From Nostoc sp. KVJ3 (GTDB lineage Bacteria > Cyanobacteriota > Cyanobacteriia > Cyanobacteriales > Nostocaceae): a stretch of DNA of 64,000 nt. The notes beneath the pieces were generated by a model, which was not told where the DNA came from, did no database searches, and was given only the letters and a program-made list of their open reading frames with translations. The stretch's first letter is position 1. Every line of letters begins with the position of its first letter. Both the position numbers and the translations under genes were made by a program. Below, one piece after another: positions 17,123-27,241 of this stretch. Location: assembly GCF_026127265.1 (NCBI RefSeq), contig NZ_WWFG01000002.1, positions 3,100,001 through 3,164,000 on the forward strand. Reading direction: 5' to 3'.

Positions 17123-18085
17123 CTATAAATCTTTCTGGGGAATCTCTTCGTGAAACTCTATCATCAATTGCATGGTTTCCACAGCTAAATCGCGTAAGTC
17201 CCGATTTAGAAATACAACACCTTGAGAACCAAACCAACGGTCAAAAATCGCAACATATTTGGGGTTATTGTTAACAAACCCTTGCATAAACTTAACAAGA
17301 GAATAGTTCACTGAGTTGAGAAATTTAGAGTTATTCTCAGGAACCATGCAAGCAATTCCTTCTCGTGAATAGGGACGAGGAGGTGCGATCGCAAAACTAG
17401 CTTGATTTTTTCCTCTTTGTAACCATCCTTCTAAAAGAATACTATCAGATGCAAAAGCGTCAATTTTACCCTCTTGCAAAGCAGTAAACCCTTCTAGTCT
17501 AGTCTTAAAATATACAAGCTTGGCTTGGGGTTGTGTCTGCTTGATGGCTTGTTCGTTGGTAGTTCCAGCCAGCACACCCACACGCTTATTAATCAGAGAT
17601 TCCGGGGAACCTAAATTGCTATCCTTCTTAATTAAGATTTGAGTCCCTGTTACACCATAGCTGATGGAAAAATCAACCTTTTTATTTCGCTCCCAGGTAA
17701 AGCTACTAGCATCACAGATAATATCAACTTGTCGGTTAATTATCTTAGGAATTCTTTCGGCTGGGGTAAGTCCAACTAATTTAAGTTGAATTTTTTTGCC
17801 TAATTCTTTCTCTAACTGCTTTTGGATCAAAGTCAGCATATCCACAGAATAACCAATCAATTTTCCTTGACTGTCAGAGTATGCAAAGGGTAAAGCATCT
17901 CGACTTGTACCAGCCGTTAATACTCCGGTTCGTACTACTTTTTGCATCACAGTCTCCGCCCCTGCAACACCAGACATAAATGCTGGTAATATCAAACCAA
18001 AGATCGCAGGTGCAAAATTTTTATATATCTGCGACTTAGTAAAAGCAGGTAAACGCAAGAGATTTATTTTAGTATTAATAAACAT
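17123..18085 (-). CDS. Periplasmic amino-acid-type ABC substrate-binding protein
   Basis: 320 aa from the chosen start MFINTK; in-frame alternatives begin upstream at 18103 (ATG) and 18145 (TTG). A signal peptide with hydrophobic core AIFGLILPAFMSGVAGA precedes the solute-binding type 3 fold: VLTAGTSRDALPFAYSD, GYSVDMLTLIQ, DIICDASSFTWERNKKVDFS and RVGVLAGTT. These proteins deliver polar amino acids or similar ligands to ABC permeases. No permease or ATPase gene is adjacent, so it either works with remote partners or acts as an orphan sensor. Confidence 0.85.
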   Translation of the reverse strand: MFINTKINLLRLPAFTKSQIYKNFAPAIFGLILPAFMSGVAGAETVMQKVVRTGVLTAGTSRDALPFAYSDSQGKLIGYSVDMLTLIQKQLEKELGKKIQLKLVGLTPAERIPKIINRQVDIICDASSFTWERNKKVDFSISYGVTGTQILIKKDSNLGSPESLINKRVGVLAGTTNEQAIKQTQPQAKLVYFKTRLEGFTALQEGKIDAFASDSILLEGWLQRGKNQASFAIAPPRPYSREGIACMVPENNSKFLNSVNYSLVKFMQGFVNNNPKYVAIFDRWFGSQGVVFLNRDLRDLAVETMQLMIEFHEEIPQKDL

Positions 18086-18187
18086 ATTCAAATATTTAGG
18101 CATCCACAGGATCAAAGTAAAAAAATTATCTCTGTCAATTGCCAAATAAGCAATTATAGAAATGATTCTTCACATTGTGGAACATCT

Positions 18188-21100
18188 TTAAAAAGGATAG
18201 AGGCTTTGAAGAGCCGTGATGAAATTTTTATATTCACTTTCTAGCTGATTAATCAGCCCATAAATTTGATCTATTTGCTCTAATGGTTGATTTATGGCAG
18301 CCTTCTCTAAGGTTTCACAGATATCTCCCAGCTTAACAGCACCAATGCTAAGACTGGGCGATCGCAAAGCATGAGCCGCTTTTTGCAACTTTGAGCGGTC
18401 TTTAAGAGTAATAGCTTCTTTAATTGTCTGTATTCTCATGGGAGCATCTTTTAAGTAAATTTGAATTAGTTCAGCGACTAGATGCTTACCATCACTTTCT
18501 CCCATGTTTTCTAGTTCTTGCAGAAAACGTTGGTCAATTGTCTTTTCTAAACAGGGATCTGAAGATATAGAAAGTAATGCAGACTCAGGTAAATCTATCA
18601 AATCAGCAGACTCTGAATCTTGACATTGCTGAATCTCAAAATTTTTCAGAACCGCTTCCATCGCCTCAATGCGAATCGGCTTACTAATATAATCATCCAT
18701 CCCGACCCTTAAGCACTCCTGACGATCTTCTAGGCGGGCATGGGCAGTCATGGCAGTTATCCAAGGTTGAGCATGAGGAGAGAATTCTTGACGAATGCGA
18801 ATAGTTGTTTCCCAGCCATCCATTTCCGGCATTTGGATGTCCATAAACACAATATCGTAGCGTTGCCGTTGCAAAGCTTCCAGAGCTTCCCGCCCATTAT
18901 TAGCCACATCTGCCCGAAAACCCAACCGTTGCAGCATCTTGAGAGCAATTTTTTGGTTTACCAACACATCCTCAACTAAGAGAATCTTCAGTGGCAAACT
19001 TTGGGGAGGCTGGACATCAATTTTTGGGAGATTTGGTGTAGGCAAGCGGGAGTAAGAAGGAATGGTAATTTGAGAATCGCGCTTGCTAGACCAACTACCA
19101 CGCCAGATTTGCAAAAGCGTATTGTATAACTGGTAATGTCGCACAGGCTTATGCAAAAAGGCTGTAAATTCAGAGGCTATCTGCTTTACCTCTAAAGTTT
19201 GCTTGCCTTTAAAAGTCAACATCACCAAAGGTAAATTATGCTGTCTGGGTATAGCCCGAATTTGAGCCGTCAGATTGCAGATATTCAGGTGGGGGCTATC
19301 GATATCCAATATAATTAGGTCAAAGGGATCTTCTTGGATTAAGCACGTGACGGCAGCCCTTAATTCTACAGATTGGACATCTACTCCCCAACTCTGAAGT
19401 TTCCCGGTTAAGCATTTCCTCAAATTGATGTTATCTGCTGCTAGTAGTAATCTCTTGCCAACAAACTCTGGATAAATACTCAAAGAATTATCAATGGTAG
19501 CAGAATCTACTTGCAGCATTAGTGTGAAATAGAAAGTAGAACCTTTAAAAGTTTCACTTTCTACCCACATTCTCCCCCCCATAATTTCGCTTAGGCGCTT
19601 GCTGATAGCTAATCCCAAGCCAGTACCGCCATAACGTCGAGTCATAGAGGCATCGACCTGACTAAAGGGCTTAAACAATCTATCTACGCGATCGCTAGGT
19701 ATACCAATACCTGTATCGCTCACTGCAAAGAGAAATTCGTAGTATAAACGATCGCCAGTTGCGGGATTTGGTTTGAGAACTTGCTGCTGCATAGCGATCG
19801 CGATCGCAACTTCTCCCACATTCGTGAACTTGACGGCATTGCTGACTAAATTCCAGAGAATTTGGCGTAGGCGGGTAATATCACCAACGATCAGATTTGG
19901 TGTCTGCGACTGCAATTCATACATTAGCTCGATGCCTTTCAAAGCTGCTTGCGGAGCGAGCAAATCCAGAGCTTCTTCCACACAAACTTGCAAGTCAAAG
20001 GGTTGTTCTTCCAACTCTAAATTGCCCGACTCAATCTTAGAAAAGTCGAGAATATCATTGATAATAGTCAATAATGCATCGCCACTATTACGGATAGTCT
20101 CTACATAGTCGAGTTGCTCAGGTTTAAGGGGAGTATCCAAAAGTAATCCAGTCATACCAATGACCGCATTCATCGGTGTCCGAATTTCATGGCTCATCGT
20201 GGCCAGGAAATTACTCTTGGACATATTGGCAGCCTCGGCTGCTTGCTTGGCAAGGTTAAGCTCTTCATTTTGCTGGGCGAGCAAATTGGCTTGATGGGTT
20301 TCCTTCGCTAGCAATTGTGCTTGGGTAAGGGCAATACCCATTTGATCTGCTAGGTGTTTGAGCAGATCCATTTCTAATTCAGTCCATTGCCTGGGGCGAT
20401 TGTGCTGATGGAGAATTAATAATCCCCACAAATCTTTCCGTACCAAAATTGGTACGATCAGATTGGATTTTATCTGACACTGCTCGATTTGGCAGGATTT
20501 CAATCCTGTGAATCCTAAATCTGAAATGGCGGTAATCTGTCCGTCACGATACAAATCCAGGTATCTATCCTGAAGACAAGCATCACAAATATCCTTGTTT
20601 AAAATCACTGACCATTCTGGGACTACTGCTTCTTGAACAACTTCACCAGAACCATCAGGTTTAATTTGAAAAATTAGAACGCGATCGGCTTGTAAAATCC
20701 GCTGAACTTCCGTTACTGTTGTCTGGAGGATTTTTTCTAGTTGCAAGGACTGACGAATTTCTTCAGTAATTTGCTTGAGAAGAAGAGCGCGTTGGTACTG
20801 CTCCTGTAAAGCTTCTTCTGCCTTTTTGCGTTCGGTAATATCCAAATGAGTTCCCACTATTCTCAAGAATTTTCCTTGGGAATCACGGTTTACCAACTTA
20901 CCCCGATCCAAAATCCACTTCCATTTTCCTGATTTCGTGAGAAAGCGGGCTTGCACCTCATAGAAAGGTGTCTTACCTTTGAGGTGAGCTATCAGCCGTT
21001 GTTGCACCAACCGTCGGTCTTCGGGATGGAGCAACTTATTAATAACTTTAATATCTTTGTCCAGTTCCTCTGGGTCATAACCCAGCATTGTGTACCAGCG

Positions 21101-22084
21101 TGGGCTACGATAAACTTCTCCAGTTGCTAAATTCCAATCCCAAAGCCCTTCGTCTACTGCATCCAGCGCCAATTTTAACTGTTCTTCACTTGATCTCAGA
21201 GCATTTTCCGATTGTTTTCGGAGGGTAATATCACGATATTTCCACAAATGACCGTAGAATTTCTGATCGACCACAATCGCTACATAGTCTTGTTCAAAGA
21301 TTCGTCCATCTTGGAGTTGCCATTCTTGATTGAGAATTATTTGTCCTTGGCTCAGGATCTCATCTAAGCGCTGGATAAATCTTTCTGGCTCAACAAAAAG
21401 TTGTTTACTCATTTGGGATGCTTGCCAACAATCCAGTCCTTTTAAAGCTTCTGGAGCAAGTTGAATACCAAATAGATTGCAGAACTCTTGATTTGCCACA
21501 ACAACATGTCGGTTCTCGTCTTCTAGCAAAATACCAACCTGTAAACTTTCAATCAGCTTTGTCAGTCGAGAAGCCGTAGTTCTTAATTCAACCCTTTGTT
21601 CTGTGAGTTTCGCAGTTAGTTTTTTGGCATCTGCAAGAGCGGAATTCTTAGCTTGTAAGAGAAATAAATAATCTGCAACTGAGTCATATAGAGGAAAATC
21701 AGCAATGCTTAGTTCTAGCTTGTTTAGAGCGGTAATATCAGTAATCCAAGGAGAGCCAAGAAATACCAAATGATTGCCACCCTCCACATATACCATCTGT
21801 CCCTTTAGCTGCATTTCTTTGTGATGAGATTTCAGAAGAAACAGCGATCGCGTTTGTTGGCAAATGGATTCAAAGCTAACTGGACAATTGGGGCGATTGA
21901 TGCAAAAATGTTCCTCTAGGGAATTATTGAGGATTGTAATAGGTTCTAAAATGCGTTGAAGTACCTCACCCACCTGGACAATCTTCATCTCTCTATCTAT
22001 GACCAGATGAAAGGGAAACAATGCTGCAAATTGGTCAGCACTAAGATTGAATTGCCTTAACCCTAGAGCATTATTATTTATCAT
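18188..22084 (-). CDS. HNOBA-PAS-GAF hybrid histidine kinase with two receivers and HPt
   Basis: 1298 aa from ATG at 22084, which overlaps the H-NOX gene by 11 nt (an upstream in-frame start would overlap far more). Order: HNOBA domain (about 10-180, FPFHLVIDREMKIVQVGEVL), coiled coil, PAS (about 175-290), PAS/PAC (300-420), GAF (about 440-590), HisKA with His632 (ATMSHEIRTPMN), ATPase with GIGIP and GGTGLGL motifs, receiver 1 (Asp927, otherwise poorly conserved), receiver 2 (Asp1082 in FMDIQMPEMDG) and C-terminal HPt (His1238 in AAHALRS). The HNOBA domain and the coupling to H-NOX predict NO-dependent control of a full phosphorelay. Confidence 0.92.
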   Translation of the reverse strand: MINNNALGLRQFNLSADQFAALFPFHLVIDREMKIVQVGEVLQRILEPITILNNSLEEHFCINRPNCPVSFESICQQTRSLFLLKSHHKEMQLKGQMVYVEGGNHLVFLGSPWITDITALNKLELSIADFPLYDSVADYLFLLQAKNSALADAKKLTAKLTEQRVELRTTASRLTKLIESLQVGILLEDENRHVVVANQEFCNLFGIQLAPEALKGLDCWQASQMSKQLFVEPERFIQRLDEILSQGQIILNQEWQLQDGRIFEQDYVAIVVDQKFYGHLWKYRDITLRKQSENALRSSEEQLKLALDAVDEGLWDWNLATGEVYRSPRWYTMLGYDPEELDKDIKVINKLLHPEDRRLVQQRLIAHLKGKTPFYEVQARFLTKSGKWKWILDRGKLVNRDSQGKFLRIVGTHLDITERKKAEEALQEQYQRALLLKQITEEIRQSLQLEKILQTTVTEVQRILQADRVLIFQIKPDGSGEVVQEAVVPEWSVILNKDICDACLQDRYLDLYRDGQITAISDLGFTGLKSCQIEQCQIKSNLIVPILVRKDLWGLLILHQHNRPRQWTELEMDLLKHLADQMGIALTQAQLLAKETHQANLLAQQNEELNLAKQAAEAANMSKSNFLATMSHEIRTPMNAVIGMTGLLLDTPLKPEQLDYVETIRNSGDALLTIINDILDFSKIESGNLELEEQPFDLQVCVEEALDLLAPQAALKGIELMYELQSQTPNLIVGDITRLRQILWNLVSNAVKFTNVGEVAIAIAMQQQVLKPNPATGDRLYYEFLFAVSDTGIGIPSDRVDRLFKPFSQVDASMTRRYGGTGLGLAISKRLSEIMGGRMWVESETFKGSTFYFTLMLQVDSATIDNSLSIYPEFVGKRLLLAADNINLRKCLTGKLQSWGVDVQSVELRAAVTCLIQEDPFDLIILDIDSPHLNICNLTAQIRAIPRQHNLPLVMLTFKGKQTLEVKQIASEFTAFLHKPVRHYQLYNTLLQIWRGSWSSKRDSQITIPSYSRLPTPNLPKIDVQPPQSLPLKILLVEDVLVNQKIALKMLQRLGFRADVANNGREALEALQRQRYDIVFMDIQMPEMDGWETTIRIRQEFSPHAQPWITAMTAHARLEDRQECLRVGMDDYISKPIRIEAMEAVLKNFEIQQCQDSESADLIDLPESALLSISSDPCLEKTIDQRFLQELENMGESDGKHLVAELIQIYLKDAPMRIQTIKEAITLKDRSKLQKAAHALRSPSLSIGAVKLGDICETLEKAAINQPLEQIDQIYGLINQLESEYKNFITALQSLYPF

Positions 22085-22643
22085 CACACTGGGAATCTTT
22101 ATATTTAATAGAGAATATATCGTGAGGATCTCCCTGTTCGCGAAAACCAGTTTGGATAACATCCATCTTTGTGTGAAAGCGTTTTCCCAATCCCTGGAGT
22201 AAACCAATCACCATTGGAGATAATCCTTGCCGAGTAGATTGATAGTGGAGATTCATAGATTTATCGCTGTTGTGTTCACACTCAAAAGATGGGGGACGAA
22301 GTTCCGAAAAAATCAAACCCACTCGAGCATGAAGGTTGTCAAGATTCTCTATGAACTGAGGTAATGAGTTTCCAGCGCTGGCTAAAAGCTCTCCATAGCC
22401 TTCTTCGGCAGTATAGGTAAGCCAGTATTCTCCAAAGGCTGTCAGAATTTCGTGTGCAGGTATATTTAATACCTCACAAGCGGCTTCAACTAAACAATAG
22501 GTAACATCGTCAGGATAACCATCTATACCAATAAAAAAGTCAATATCCTCAAGTGCAGCCTTTTGTTTAATAGTTTCCCAAGTATCGTCACCGTGGTATT
22601 TGCAAATCATGTCTTGAATTGCTTTGTTGACTAGACCATACAT
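22074..22643 (-). CDS. H-NOX heme nitric oxide sensor
   Basis: 189 aa, a complete H-NOX domain. The proximal heme ligand is His105 (NLHARV). The heme propionate motif YxSxR is Tyr134, Ser136, Arg138. Trp74 and Met144 match the distal and proximal pocket residues I recall for the structurally characterised Nostoc H-NOX. No distal Tyr is evident, which fits NO/CO rather than O2 binding. The 11-nt overlap with the downstream hybrid kinase implies translational coupling. The two proteins should form the sensor and output of one NO pathway. Confidence 0.95.
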   Translation of the reverse strand: MYGLVNKAIQDMICKYHGDDTWETIKQKAALEDIDFFIGIDGYPDDVTYCLVEAACEVLNIPAHEILTAFGEYWLTYTAEEGYGELLASAGNSLPQFIENLDNLHARVGLIFSELRPPSFECEHNSDKSMNLHYQSTRQGLSPMVIGLLQGLGKRFHTKMDVIQTGFREQGDPHDIFSIKYKDSQCDDK

Positions 22644-23386
22644 TCTTTTAGCTCCTTTGTATCGAGAAAACAGCTAGTTACTTATAACTACTTTTGATAG
22701 TAAAAGTACTTTTTATCAGATAAAAATTGAATATAGCCTATAATAATTAATTTCTGAAAATTTATCACTTTTGCTCCTAATATTTTGTCTATTTTCAAAT
22801 ATCTAGTACCAAATAAATTATTTAAAGAGTTGTTAAGTTTTTTCTATCAATTCAATTTTTTGAGCCAAGAACTTAGGTTTACGCTTTTCAACAATCTTGG
22901 TGATGTGCGTTATTATGCAATAGGGTTCAGTTAATGGTTATTGGTGTAAATAATCAGTCTTTGAAGACGCGATAAATCGCGTCTCTACATCAGGGTTTGG
23001 GGCTGATCTGAACCGGATTGCGTTATTATGTCCATTTAAAAGACTACTCAGGATAGCAATTAAACAAGTATATTCTGTCACTTTTATTTTTGCCACTTTA
23101 TACTTGTATTGAAATTTTTAAAATTTAGCGTATAACTTTAGTATGCTTCTACGACTGGTCAAACCCTAAAAAATAGTGCTTTACTTAAATTAACAAACTA
23201 TGCCGTAATTTTACGTTGATATCATGTCCACTTAAAGACTTATCATGAAGATTGCAGGGGGAAATAGGGTTTTCCGATTTTTGCACAGATGTGGCAAAGC
23301 AGGGTAGCCCAGTGTTGAGGACATTCATGATTGGCTACACAAAAATAGTATGAATCAAAAAACCCTAAATCGTCTAAGTTTTTGGG
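22644..23386. other. Intergenic region upstream of H-NOX
   Basis: About 740 AT-rich bp with no convincing gene. It contains a perfect small palindrome GACGCGATAAATCGCGTC (22963-22980) followed by TCTACATC. A loose inverted pair TAGGGTTTT (near 23267) / AAAACCCTA (near 23360) may mark an old element. Promoter sequences for the H-NOX operon should lie at the left end. Confidence 0.4.
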
Positions 23387-26300
23387 TCATTTACTTTTTT
23401 TGGAAGTCCCTAATGCGATAATTTCTTCAAAGCAGAAGCAGTCTACAAGATTGGTTAGCGCCTTGATAAGATGAGCGTGCTGTTCAGGAATTTGCTTAAT
23501 CAACATGAGAACTTCTTTAGCATTTATTCGCAGCGCTGCCTGATGCAGTTGCTCGATCCAATCGCTGGGCATTACGCTTAAATCTGCAACCGTTAATAAA
23601 TCGGGTGTGAATGATGAAGCGTTAGAAGGCCAAGATGCTTTTTCCTGATTTTCCAGTTCATCAGCATAAATATAGCGAACACCCAAATATTCAGCCATCT
23701 TTTCAAAAATTACGGTTGTCCGAAATGGCTTACGCACAAAGTCATCAAAGCCTACAGACATTGCTGTTAAGCGGTCTTCTTCAAATGCACTTCCGGTCAA
23801 GGCGATAATCACCGGGGCTTGAGCGATCGCTGCTTTAATCTGTTTGGTTGCCTCAAATCCGTTCATAATTGGCATCCGCAGATCCATCCAGATCAGGTGA
23901 GGCGACCAACTTTGCCAAAGGTCGATGGCAGCTTGACCATTTACTGCCTCCCGCACCTCAAAGCCAATGGGGGTCAACAACTCAACCAGAAGCCGCCGAT
24001 TTTCTAGTTTATCCTCAACAATCAGAATGCGATAACTGGGTTGTCCCTTTTCTAAACCGATAATTTGCCGAATTGGTGCAGACATGGGCAAGGTATCCAT
24101 AATTACTGTCCGAGTTCGGATATCAAAGGTAAAAATTGAGCCTTTTCCTAGCGTACTATTTACCCTGATATCTCCACCCATAAGCTGCACAAATCGCTGG
24201 CTGATGGGTAATCCCAGTCCAGTGCCTTCTTGAGCTTTTTGTCCCGCCTCTGTTTGGACAAATGGCTCAAATAGGCGATTAAAATCAGAGTTAGCAATGC
24301 CGCAACCCGTATCTTCGACGCTGAAGTTGAGGGTGATAGGTTCATTTGGTGTAATGTTTTGGTTAGGAGTTTCTACCCTCAAGGTTACTTGACCAATCTG
24401 CGTAAACTTAATGGCGTTTCCTAATAGATTAACCAGAACTTGGCGTAATTTACTTTCATCGGCACAGATGTATTGGGGAATCGCTGGCGATCGCTCCAAA
24501 ATGAGTTGTAATCCTCTTGAGCGGGCTTTCAATGCAAACATCTGTTGCAGTCGATCCAGAAGGCCGTAGAGGTCAAAATTTGTTTCACTGAGAATAACTC
24601 GACCTGCTTCAATTTTGGACATTTCCAACACATCATTGATTAAGGTCAGTAAGTCTTCGCCACTGCGGTTAATCGTATCAAGATATTCTTGCTGCTGTGA
24701 GTCGAGCGATCGATTTCGCAGCAGCAGTTGGGTAAAACCAAGGATGATGTTCAGCGGAGTCCGCAGTTCATGGCTCATGTTGGAGAGAAACTGGCTTTTG
24801 GCGAGGTTGGCAGCATCTGCGGTTTCTTTGGCTTGTTTGAGGGCGGCTTCGGTTTTTTTCAGCTTGGTGATATCACGAGCAACCCAAAGTACTGTATTGT
24901 CGGATAATGGCGAAACGCTGGCTAAAAACCAAGTTTCTCGATTTTTATTCAACAAGTGGTATTCAACAAAAACATTCTTGCGACTTCCGTCAGGATTTCT
25001 GGGTTCTTCTTTGAGATGCAAAGCTTGCTGAATAGCATCGACTATTAAATTGGCGATTTCTTTTGGTAAAACTTCATCAACTTTTTTGCCAATGCGATCT
25101 ATATCAGGTTTATAAGCGAAGGATTGGGTTAGCACATACTTGGTTTGCACATACTTTTGGTAACGACCCTCGGCATCAAAAACTACTACCATATCAGTCA
25201 TAGCAGCGAACATTAACCGGAGTTCTGCTTCGGATGTTTTGAGCGCTGCTTCGACATTTTTGCGACCCCTTTGGGCAGCTTCGCTAACGCGAATTTCCCT
25301 CTGAAGTTGGGCATTTTTCTCTCCAAGTTCTCTGGTGCGTTGCGTAACTCGGCTTTCTAATTCCTCGTTGGTTCGTGCTAGGGCTAAAAAGGATTCGCGC
25401 AACTGATGGGCCATAAGGTTAAAAGACTCTGCCAAAGAGTTTAGCTCGGTCGTACTGTTCACAGAAACCTTTTGATCTAAGTTTCCTCCGGCGATCGCTC
25501 TTGCTGTACTTCCCAATCGCAGAATTGGCTGTGTAATCCAGCCAGCTGTTAGAAAGCCCAATCCAGTTGCCAAGGCAAAGGCACATACACAAAGCACAAT
25601 TGTGGAACGAGTATTGGCATTGATTTGATCCATAAAATCCCGTTCTGGAACAACCACGACGATTAGCCAGTCCAACCCCTGCTTGTTTTTCATTGGGACA
25701 ATCTGTAAAAATTGCCGTTGCCCCTCAATGTCAAAATCTAGTTGTTGTTTTTCAGTAATCTGGGTTAATTTTCCAAAGTGTTGCTGCAAATATTCCGCAG
25801 TGCGTCGCGTCAAAATATCACTACTGGCGATCGCCTGAACTCGAACCGGATTCTGATCTGTAATTGGGACTGTCGGATTTTCAATTACGTATGGTTGTTG
25901 AGCGGCAGAACTACCAACCAGTAACCCTGTTTGGCATTCTAAGATGAAAGTTTCGCCCGTTCGCCCAATTTTGAGACTCCGCAGATATTGACTAATCCCA
26001 GTCAGGGAAAAATCCACAGCAGCAACGCCTAGCAGATTTTCCTGGCGATCGTAAATGGGTAAGCTGGCATTCAGCACATATTTGGGTGTGGCAAACAGTT
26101 TATAAATTCCCCCCCAGTTGGCTGTTTTAGACTTAACTGCCGATTGATACCAAGGACGAGTCCGCGGATCGTAATTCGGCTTGACTCTTAAAAGTTTAGT
26201 GTAATGTCCTGGTTGATCTGCGGCATAAATCCGAATTTCATTCCCAGTAGACTTACCTGAAAGTTTCACCTGAAACTGTCCATCATCCGCCCTTTGAACT

Positions 26301-26677
26301 GCAACGTGTTCACCATATTCTGACGCAAGGTAAACTGCTGTCACCGTGTCAAAGGTCTTCAATTGATACCAAAGGTGTTGTTCTAATGTTGATAGTTTTT
26401 GAATATCAACTTCACCCAGTTGGATGGCATTAGCATTTAGTTGATTTATTTTATGAGGCGTTTCAACATATATTTGCAGATACTGCTGAATTCGAGCCGT
26501 GATTTCATTTCGGAGTTGGATTGCAACTTCATTGACTGCCCGTTGCCCATTGTGTATTGATAACCACCCGGTTAGTCCTACAGCTAGGGAAATTTGCAGC
26601 ACGAACGGCACTACAAGAATGTGGCGCAACTGTACATTTTTAGTCAGTTTTGAAACTTGAAGGGTAAAAGAATGCAT
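23387..26677 (-). CDS. Cache-HAMP-PAS hybrid histidine kinase
   Basis: 1096 aa from ATG at 26677 (MHSFTLQ); a start at 26704 would add nine residues. N-terminal helix (about 18-40), a double Cache-type extracellular domain (about 45-345, including RPWYQSAV and AAVDFSL motifs), second helix (about 358-382), HAMP (about 383-435), coiled coil, PAS (about 485-605), HisKA with His637 (NMSHELRTP), ATPase (GTGLGL) and a C-terminal receiver with Asp932 (IWMDLRMPIMNG). The last 90 residues after the receiver show no recognised domain. It is a ligand sensor for a small periplasmic molecule. No cognate regulator is adjacent. Confidence 0.92.
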   Translation of the reverse strand: MHSFTLQVSKLTKNVQLRHILVVPFVLQISLAVGLTGWLSIHNGQRAVNEVAIQLRNEITARIQQYLQIYVETPHKINQLNANAIQLGEVDIQKLSTLEQHLWYQLKTFDTVTAVYLASEYGEHVAVQRADDGQFQVKLSGKSTGNEIRIYAADQPGHYTKLLRVKPNYDPRTRPWYQSAVKSKTANWGGIYKLFATPKYVLNASLPIYDRQENLLGVAAVDFSLTGISQYLRSLKIGRTGETFILECQTGLLVGSSAAQQPYVIENPTVPITDQNPVRVQAIASSDILTRRTAEYLQQHFGKLTQITEKQQLDFDIEGQRQFLQIVPMKNKQGLDWLIVVVVPERDFMDQINANTRSTIVLCVCAFALATGLGFLTAGWITQPILRLGSTARAIAGGNLDQKVSVNSTTELNSLAESFNLMAHQLRESFLALARTNEELESRVTQRTRELGEKNAQLQREIRVSEAAQRGRKNVEAALKTSEAELRLMFAAMTDMVVVFDAEGRYQKYVQTKYVLTQSFAYKPDIDRIGKKVDEVLPKEIANLIVDAIQQALHLKEEPRNPDGSRKNVFVEYHLLNKNRETWFLASVSPLSDNTVLWVARDITKLKKTEAALKQAKETADAANLAKSQFLSNMSHELRTPLNIILGFTQLLLRNRSLDSQQQEYLDTINRSGEDLLTLINDVLEMSKIEAGRVILSETNFDLYGLLDRLQQMFALKARSRGLQLILERSPAIPQYICADESKLRQVLVNLLGNAIKFTQIGQVTLRVETPNQNITPNEPITLNFSVEDTGCGIANSDFNRLFEPFVQTEAGQKAQEGTGLGLPISQRFVQLMGGDIRVNSTLGKGSIFTFDIRTRTVIMDTLPMSAPIRQIIGLEKGQPSYRILIVEDKLENRRLLVELLTPIGFEVREAVNGQAAIDLWQSWSPHLIWMDLRMPIMNGFEATKQIKAAIAQAPVIIALTGSAFEEDRLTAMSVGFDDFVRKPFRTTVIFEKMAEYLGVRYIYADELENQEKASWPSNASSFTPDLLTVADLSVMPSDWIEQLHQAALRINAKEVLMLIKQIPEQHAHLIKALTNLVDCFCFEEIIALGTSKKSK

Positions 26678-26704
26678 ATCCGAATTCCTGAAATTCAACA
26701 GCAA

Positions 26705-27241
26705 TTTTGTGGTAACAATATTTACACAGAAGCCTCTTTATTTTGGATGAATTCTATTTGCATAATTATAGAAGATGAACCGTCTCAGATGATATTACCC
26801 TCTTGGGTAATATTAAGAAAGGATACACAACCCAATTATGTGAGAGTTTAAATTTATCGAAACAGAATATATGCCTCAGTCGTCAGAATTAAGCAATAAC
26901 TGTAAAAGGTCTTACGTATCCAATTCATTTTTAATTACTATTAAGAAAAATAATTTCAGTAGGTAGACGGATACAAGCATTTTATTTGATTTGTGAAAAT
27001 TCGCGGGGTTCAGATCCCCGACTTCTTCGAGAAGTCGGGGATCTGATTTTTAACGTATGATTGAGAACTGCTCTCTAAAAACAATGATATAAATGTAAGT
27101 TAATCAGTACCTTTGAAATAATAAATATCATCAAAGATTTGTTACACGGATGGAATTTAGTATGACTGTTAAACCATAATTTCTGTACAATACAGATTCA
27201 GTAGCTTGATAATTAACGACTCTCTTAGCCCTTCAAGAAGC
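26705..27241. other. Divergent intergenic region between two kinase genes
   Basis: About 535 bp, AT-rich. Besides the hairpin at 27010-27050 I see no gene. It must hold the promoters of the two divergent kinase genes. Confidence 0.4.
27010..27050. terminator. Strong hairpin with T-tract in the divergent gap
   Basis: A 15-bp perfect stem CAGATCCCCGACTTC / GAAGTCGGGGATCTG with a TTCGA loop, followed by ATTTTT. It has terminator form, but it lies between divergent genes with nothing to terminate on the plus strand. It may instead be one of the dispersed hairpin repeats common in Nostoc. Confidence 0.45.

Noticed and set aside
23100..23386. Possible insertion-sequence relic with TAGGGTTTT/AAAACCCTA ends
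   Set aside because: Inverted repeat is short and there is no transposase fragment in any frame I could read.
26657..26851. 64-codon plus-strand ORF at the start of the Cache kinase gene
   Set aside because: Overlaps the kinase start on the other strand, no ribosome site, no recognisable features.
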